From contig NC_031477.1 of the NCBI RefSeq assembly GCF_000006565.2, positions 2,946,043 to 3,010,042 on the forward strand: a DNA stretch of 64,000 nt, given 5' to 3'. Made by a program: the position numbers and the translations under genes. Each line of letters begins with the position of its first letter. Position 1 is the first letter of the stretch. The notes below the pieces were generated by a model, which saw only the letters and a program-made list of their open reading frames with translations, did no database searches and was not told the origin of the DNA. Of the stretch, positions 59,869-64,000 are shown one piece after another. The DNA comes from Toxoplasma gondii ME49. Its lineage: Eukaryota > Apicomplexa > Conoidasida > Eucoccidiorida > Sarcocystidae.

Positions 59869-62800
59869 GGTAGAAGATAGATACATGCACATAAACATCT
59901 ATGTGTGTATATATATATATATATATGTACAGAGAGAGGGAGAGAGATTCAGTTGACCTATGGAAAAGGACGTTTGTCACAGTTCTGTGTGGAACCATGT
60001 ATCTTCCCAAGCGGTTGTGTACCCGGGTTTCACTGTCTCGCTTCCTTTCGCAGATCGTCTCGTCCTTTCCCGCAGTCCAAGAACACATTCTGGAAGGGTG
60101 TCTTGCGGCTTTCGGAGGCTCGAGCGCGGCGATGCCGTCACTCGCCTCCATCCCTGGGACGCCAGGGCCTTCTAGCGAGTTGCGGACTCCAGATCTTGCT
60201 TCTGCACTGCCTCCGACCTTCTGTCCGTCTCTGCACGACTCCTCCGGTCCATGCTCACCTGAGCTGAGGTCCGAGGGAGACTCTCGAGACGAGCCGCCGC
60301 CGCTGCAGATTCTGCCCCCAGGCGTCGTTCTCGCGGCCCTCCTGCAGTGGGCCTTCCGGCGAGGTGTACGTACAGCCGAAGCCGCGCGACTCGCGGAGGC
60401 GGCGGCGGGAGTTCTCGCTGCGGGCGCCGTGTCGGGCAGCGCAGCTAGCGACGAGACGCGTCGGGTGTCTAGACGCCAGGAGGAAGAGGAGGGGGGGGAA
60501 GAGCCTAGGGGCCTCCTCGTCGACGAAGCTTATCGGGCGTCTTGGCGGTGGCACCAGGCATGTGTGGCCATGCGTTTTCTCGCATTTGCGCTGGGGGGCA
60601 ATCCTCGGCTTTCTCTCGTTGCATGTACGCGACCTCTGCCGTCTCTGGGCGAACGTGGAGAGACTCGGAAGCCGCTGCTTTGGCAGATCGCGGCTGTGCT
60701 TCTTCCTGCTCTCTCGCGCTGCTGCCGAGAAGAAGTTTCTCATCCGTGTGGAGGGAAACGACCGCCGGCAGGAGTGGCGAGCGGAGACGAAGAGACAGTC
60801 GCTCTGCTCCACTTCTTCTGTCGCACTCTGGAGCTGCTTCTCGCTCTCCTTCACTCTGACCGCCTGTCGTCGTCTCGGTTCACCTTCTTGAAAACTCCCG
60901 AGACGGCTCAGACATCCAACGGTCCAGAGTCGTCTGCTTTGTCTCTTTCATCTGGGGACGCTGTCGCTCTCTCCCTTTCCTGGCTTCTTGCTTCCTCGCT
61001 TTCCCTTCCTTCTCTGTTGCTGCTTCTCCTCCGCCGGAGGTCTAGCGATACGTCGCCCCCGAAGATGGAGACACTCACGGAGACACCCCACACGCTGACG
61101 GAGACACCCCGCACGCTTCTCGACGCGGCCGCGGCTCTGGTGCTCGACCGGGTTGTGTTCACGCTGGACTTTTTTGCAGAACTCGAAATCAAACAGGAGA
61201 CAGAGACGCGCGTTTCTGCCGGGTCTCAGGGCGCCGGGGGCCGGGGCAGAGGTGGCGGTTCCTGGAGAGCCTGGAGACGGAGGCCGCGCGAAGAGCGAGA
61301 CCGGTCGCTTGGCGCGGAAGAGGGAAGGTCGGAAGGTGGGGAGAAGCTGAAGAGGGAGAACTCTTGTCCGGTCAGGCGGATGCTGCAGCTCCATCCACAG
61401 CTGCATGCGTTCTTCGCAGACTGGAGAGACACCGGCGCATGCGTGCATGCACAGTCGGGCGAGGCGCGGGACGAGGGAAGCAAAGAGGCAGAAGCAGAAC
61501 GAGTAGCTGGCAAGAGACAAGGAGAGGAAGAGGATGGAACAGAGGGGGTGTCCGGCAGAGGGGAGGCGCGAGTATACGAGAAAGCAGACGGCGCGAGAAA
61601 GGGCCTTGCACATAGAGCAGAGGAAGCGAAGAAGCTTCTTGTTGAAGTTCTGGGCGTCGAGCAAGTCGCCGCGAAAGTGCAGAAACTCCAGGTCGACCCA
61701 GTAAGGGAAGGAAAGAGAACAGAGCGCAAAGGAAGCGAGGAAAGAGGAGACAAGAGGGGCAGATGGGTGATACAGGAAAGACCGGGAAGCGAGACAAGAC
61801 AGACAGAGCAGGTTGTCGAAATCGACCGAGAACAGGACTGAAATCGCAGAATCCTGAACACTACGTAGGAAAAAGCAACGAGGGTCGATACAAAACAAGG
61901 AAGTCAGAGATAGGTGGAACGGAACGGAAAACCTGCGAGAGGAAAGAGAGAAGAGAAACACTCAAAGGAGGCATGGAAATCAACTGATTGATAAACTTTG
62001 GCAAATTTCGCGAGAGAGCTCCACGACTAGAAACACAGAAGGCGAGAAGCAAACCGACGAACAGTCTCTGCAGATATAGAGGCCAAAAACTCTACGACGA
62101 GCGATTGTGCCACCCGAGCATGTGAATTGCAGGGTGTATGTACACGCGATTGTCGCCGCGTGTCCGAAGTTTGTCGGGCAAGTCAGAGTTTGCAAGGTCG
62201 TTGCTTTCCTCTTTCCACTGCTCGTTTGTATGTTTAGCGAAGCAGAGACCTTCGTTTTTTGCCTCTCGATTTTTCGCATTCTTTCGAGACACCCAGAACA
62301 GTCCAGGTGCTTCTTTCGTTCCGTGTCTCTTTCCCTCACTCGCAGACGCAGCCGTCTGTCTCTATCTCTTCTTTTCTCTGCACAGGTCTTCCGGTTTTCT
62401 GCTCCGTTGCCAGTCGCCTCTTCCTTCTTTCCCTCTCTGGCATCCCGAATTCCAACCCGACGTTCGTTTTGCTCCTCCGAAAGTGGCGCCTCTGGCGCGT
62501 CCGCCGCGTCTTCGCCGGCTGCAGGCGCAGGTGCAGAAGAGGTCTTCTTAGCAGCAAGAGTTCCAGCTGCTCTCTATTCTCAGACGCTGGCGACGCTGGA
62601 GGCGTCTCTCGAAGCCGACTGTAGAGAAGCTGAGAAGGAAAGAGGCACCTATGCAGAGCCTTCTTTCTGCGCACCGTCATGGCTCGCAAGCGGACAGGCA
62701 GAGCGAATCGACAGAGTCGGGGACCGAGGTGTCATCTTGCCGCCTGCCGCCTATCTCGCGCTCCGGCCCTGTCTCCCCTCCTTCTTCGCCTTCTTCCTTC

Positions 62801-63803
62801 TCCCGAGAGAAACGGCTGTTCTGAGATGCTCAGCAGTGGGCGCCGAGGCCAGGGGCCTACGCATGCTGCTCGCTGTCTCAGGTTCGGAGAAAAGAGATAA
62901 ACAGACGCGTAGCATCAGTCAGTCCGTGTATGGCAGCTGGAACATAACCGATGTGCCATGCACTCTTTGCCGCAAGGCTGTGCAGTCCACGGCTGTTACC
63001 AATCTGAAGCGGTCTAGTCGCGCGGTTGCGCTCCACAGTTATAATGAACTTGGTCGCCTGCATCTCGTAAGACTGAAGTCTGCGAATCAACGATATATAT
63101 ATATATATATACTTATATCCATATATACTTATATCCATATATGTGTGCGTGTTTGTTCTTGGCCATCAATACGTTGTACATGTAGGTGTGTATGTTTATG
63201 TGGAGTCTTGGTCGACTACCTGAAGGCGCAGAGACGTCGGGGCAGATCTTGTGTGCCTCTGTGGCGAATCTGTATATTTCAGGCATGTGGAAGATGCATG
63301 TAGTTCAGATGAATGCTTGTTCTTCGCGACATTTTACATGCCTGCTCATATTCGATGTAGATACGTCTGCATCCCATTCGCGCAGACTTGCCTTCTTTGG
63401 CGCATTATCAGTTTCGTTTGAGGTCTCGTTTCTTTGTGAGATTCGCTGAAGAAGACACGAGTGAACAAGAAAAAATCGCCTCTGCTGAGTGGAAGGTGCT
63501 CTCGGTCCCTGCTGCATGATTTTGGGAGGAAAACAGATAAAGGCAGCGCCAGTCGCTGAGAAGAAGATCTTCTCTTTTTCATGGGCGACACTGGCTTCGG
63601 ACGGCCGCCTAGAGGCCCTCCGGGCCTACGGTAAAAAACCTGAAAAAGAGAGAGCAAGAATTCTCGTCGTCCGGCGGTTCCACTTTTTCGTTGCAGGAAA
63701 ACGTCTTGAGAGGTCGCGGGCAGGCCGTGTTTCTCTCAAAGAAGAAAGCCAAGATCTCGACGATGTGACGCGTGAAGAGTTCGAGGAATTTCTTCTCTTC
63801 CAG
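56075..63803 (+). CDS. USO1: p115/Uso1-type vesicle tethering factor, giant, 3' end beyond window
   Basis: Exons: 56075-57748, 58483-59676, 60054-61700, 62386-62881, 63697-63803, in phase, about 1706 residues so far; the last exon ends at CAG|GTATGG, so the gene continues past the window. The start is GGAAAATGGCG. The diagnostic part is the p115 head armadillo repeats: CQQLEDALLNRPECIARL near residue 500, then VREEALEVLRMVTRRREEMK, and VIATFQ joined across intron 1 to GAIEALLSLLSSELG, matching the family's IQKIVxFExxFERLF segment. An earlier repeat is SVMRHTENGSLVVSLLLLPE. Long Ser/Ala/Arg/Glu-rich insertions separate the repeats, explaining a head much larger than the roughly 650 residues in animals. 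The expected C-terminal coiled coil would lie to the right. p115 tethers COPI/COPII vesicles at the Golgi. Exon 1 has an unused donor-like CTCG|GTAAGG at 56735. Confidence 0.72.
57883..57907. repeat. (TA)n microsatellite in p115 intron 1
   Basis: About twelve TA units just after exon 1 of p115. Confidence 0.95.
58005..58044. repeat. (TA)n microsatellite in p115 intron 1
   Basis: About twenty uninterrupted AT units, the longest such run in the window, in the same intron as the preceding tract. Confidence 0.95.
59842..59868. repeat. (TA)n microsatellite in p115 intron 2
   Basis: About thirteen AT units between exons 2 and 3 of p115. Confidence 0.95.
59908..59926. repeat. (TA)n microsatellite in p115 intron 2
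   Basis: About nine AT units, preceded by TGTGTG and followed by AGAGAGAGGGAGAGAGA. Confidence 0.9.
61077..61118 (+). repeat. 21-bp tandem repeat coding TETPxTL in p115
   Basis: Two adjacent 21-bp copies (61077-61097 and 61098-61118) differ at two positions and encode TETPHTL-TETPRTL in a low-complexity insertion of p115 exon 3. A third degenerate copy (METL) precedes them. Confidence 0.85.
63093..63141. repeat. (TA)n-rich microsatellite in p115 intron 4
   Basis: An (AT)9 run is followed by ATATACTTATATCC-type units repeated twice, in the intron between exons 4 and 5. Confidence 0.9.
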
Positions 63804-64000
63804 GTATGGGTCGGAGCTCTAGAGATTGTCTACTTCCTCTTCATGGCAGGTGCCTCTTTTTCTCGCAGCGGCGTCTCGCTGTGACTTCTCCTCCAATTCC
63901 TCTTCTCTTTCGGTTCCTGGTATTCCTGTTCTTCTCGTTGCTCGTCTCGTTCTTCTTCTTGGTCTTCTTCGTCTGCTGCTTCTTCGTCTTCTGCTTTCGA
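63804..64000. other. CT-rich right edge, probably p115 intron
   Basis: After the exon-5 donor the sequence becomes TTCTTCTTC-rich on the plus strand. Read on the minus strand it is an open, Glu/Asp/Lys-rich frame with no stop. It is most simply intron or polypyrimidine sequence of p115, but a coding exon on either strand cannot be excluded at the window edge. Confidence 0.45.

Noticed and set aside
60948..61961. 337-codon minus-strand open frame opposite p115 exon 3
   Set aside because: Antisense shadow of a GC-rich coding exon; Leu/Phe/Ser/Arg composition, and the plus strand has an in-phase exon with good splice sites.
1..64000. CRISPR arrays, phage or bacterial defence operons
   Set aside because: The window is intron-containing eukaryotic DNA; no regularly spaced repeats or compact operons are present.

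Overview
The window looks like nuclear DNA of a tissue-cyst coccidian (apicomplexan, Toxoplasma/Hammondia/Neospora type). The basis is: intron-rich genes with GT-AG introns of roughly 35-1650 nt, AAAATGG-type start contexts, very long low-complexity insertions in conserved proteins, repeated TGCATGC words, (TA)n microsatellites in introns, and recognisable orthologues of apicomplexan trafficking genes. It is not prokaryotic: there are no operons, Shine-Dalgarno sites, CRISPR arrays or insertion sequences. All gene models below were built by hand from reading frames, splice sites and intron-phase bookkeeping, so exon edges are predictions.

Layout, left to right. 1-4.9 kb holds weak plus-strand coding signal and one long minus-strand open frame (2949-4904, 651 aa, unknown). 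A seven-exon minus-strand gene of unknown function (10300-6990, 5' end unresolved) faces away from a 21-exon plus-strand P5B-type (ATP13A-like) P-type ATPase (11909-25069, 2048 aa). Next on the plus strand come a single-exon AP-3 beta adaptin (27477-31085), a three-exon enkurin-domain protein (34602-36099) and a 15-exon HOOK adaptor (38743-47737). A large intronless minus-strand gene (51221-54829, 1202 aa, unknown, helical-rich) is divergent from a giant plus-strand p115/Uso1-type tether (56075 to beyond the right edge).

Functionally, three membrane-traffic components sit within about 37 kb: AP-3 beta (Golgi/endosome sorting), HOOK (in Toxoplasma part of a HOOK-FTS-HIP complex used for microneme exocytosis) and p115 (ER-Golgi tethering). 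Beside them are an endolysosomal-type P5B pump and a flagellar microtubule-inner-protein family member. I see no sign that this is more than chance linkage.

I found no convincing new 'system'. The most interesting points are the degenerate M4 motif of the P5B pump, the enlarged p115, the enkurin gene in an organism whose only flagellated stage is the male gamete, a 29-nt microexon, a cluster of GTGTACGTACAC palindromes confined mainly to the right-hand part, and two duplicated segments in and around HOOK. The left part is closer to balanced composition with many short exons; the part right of about 51 kb is GC-rich with long exons.
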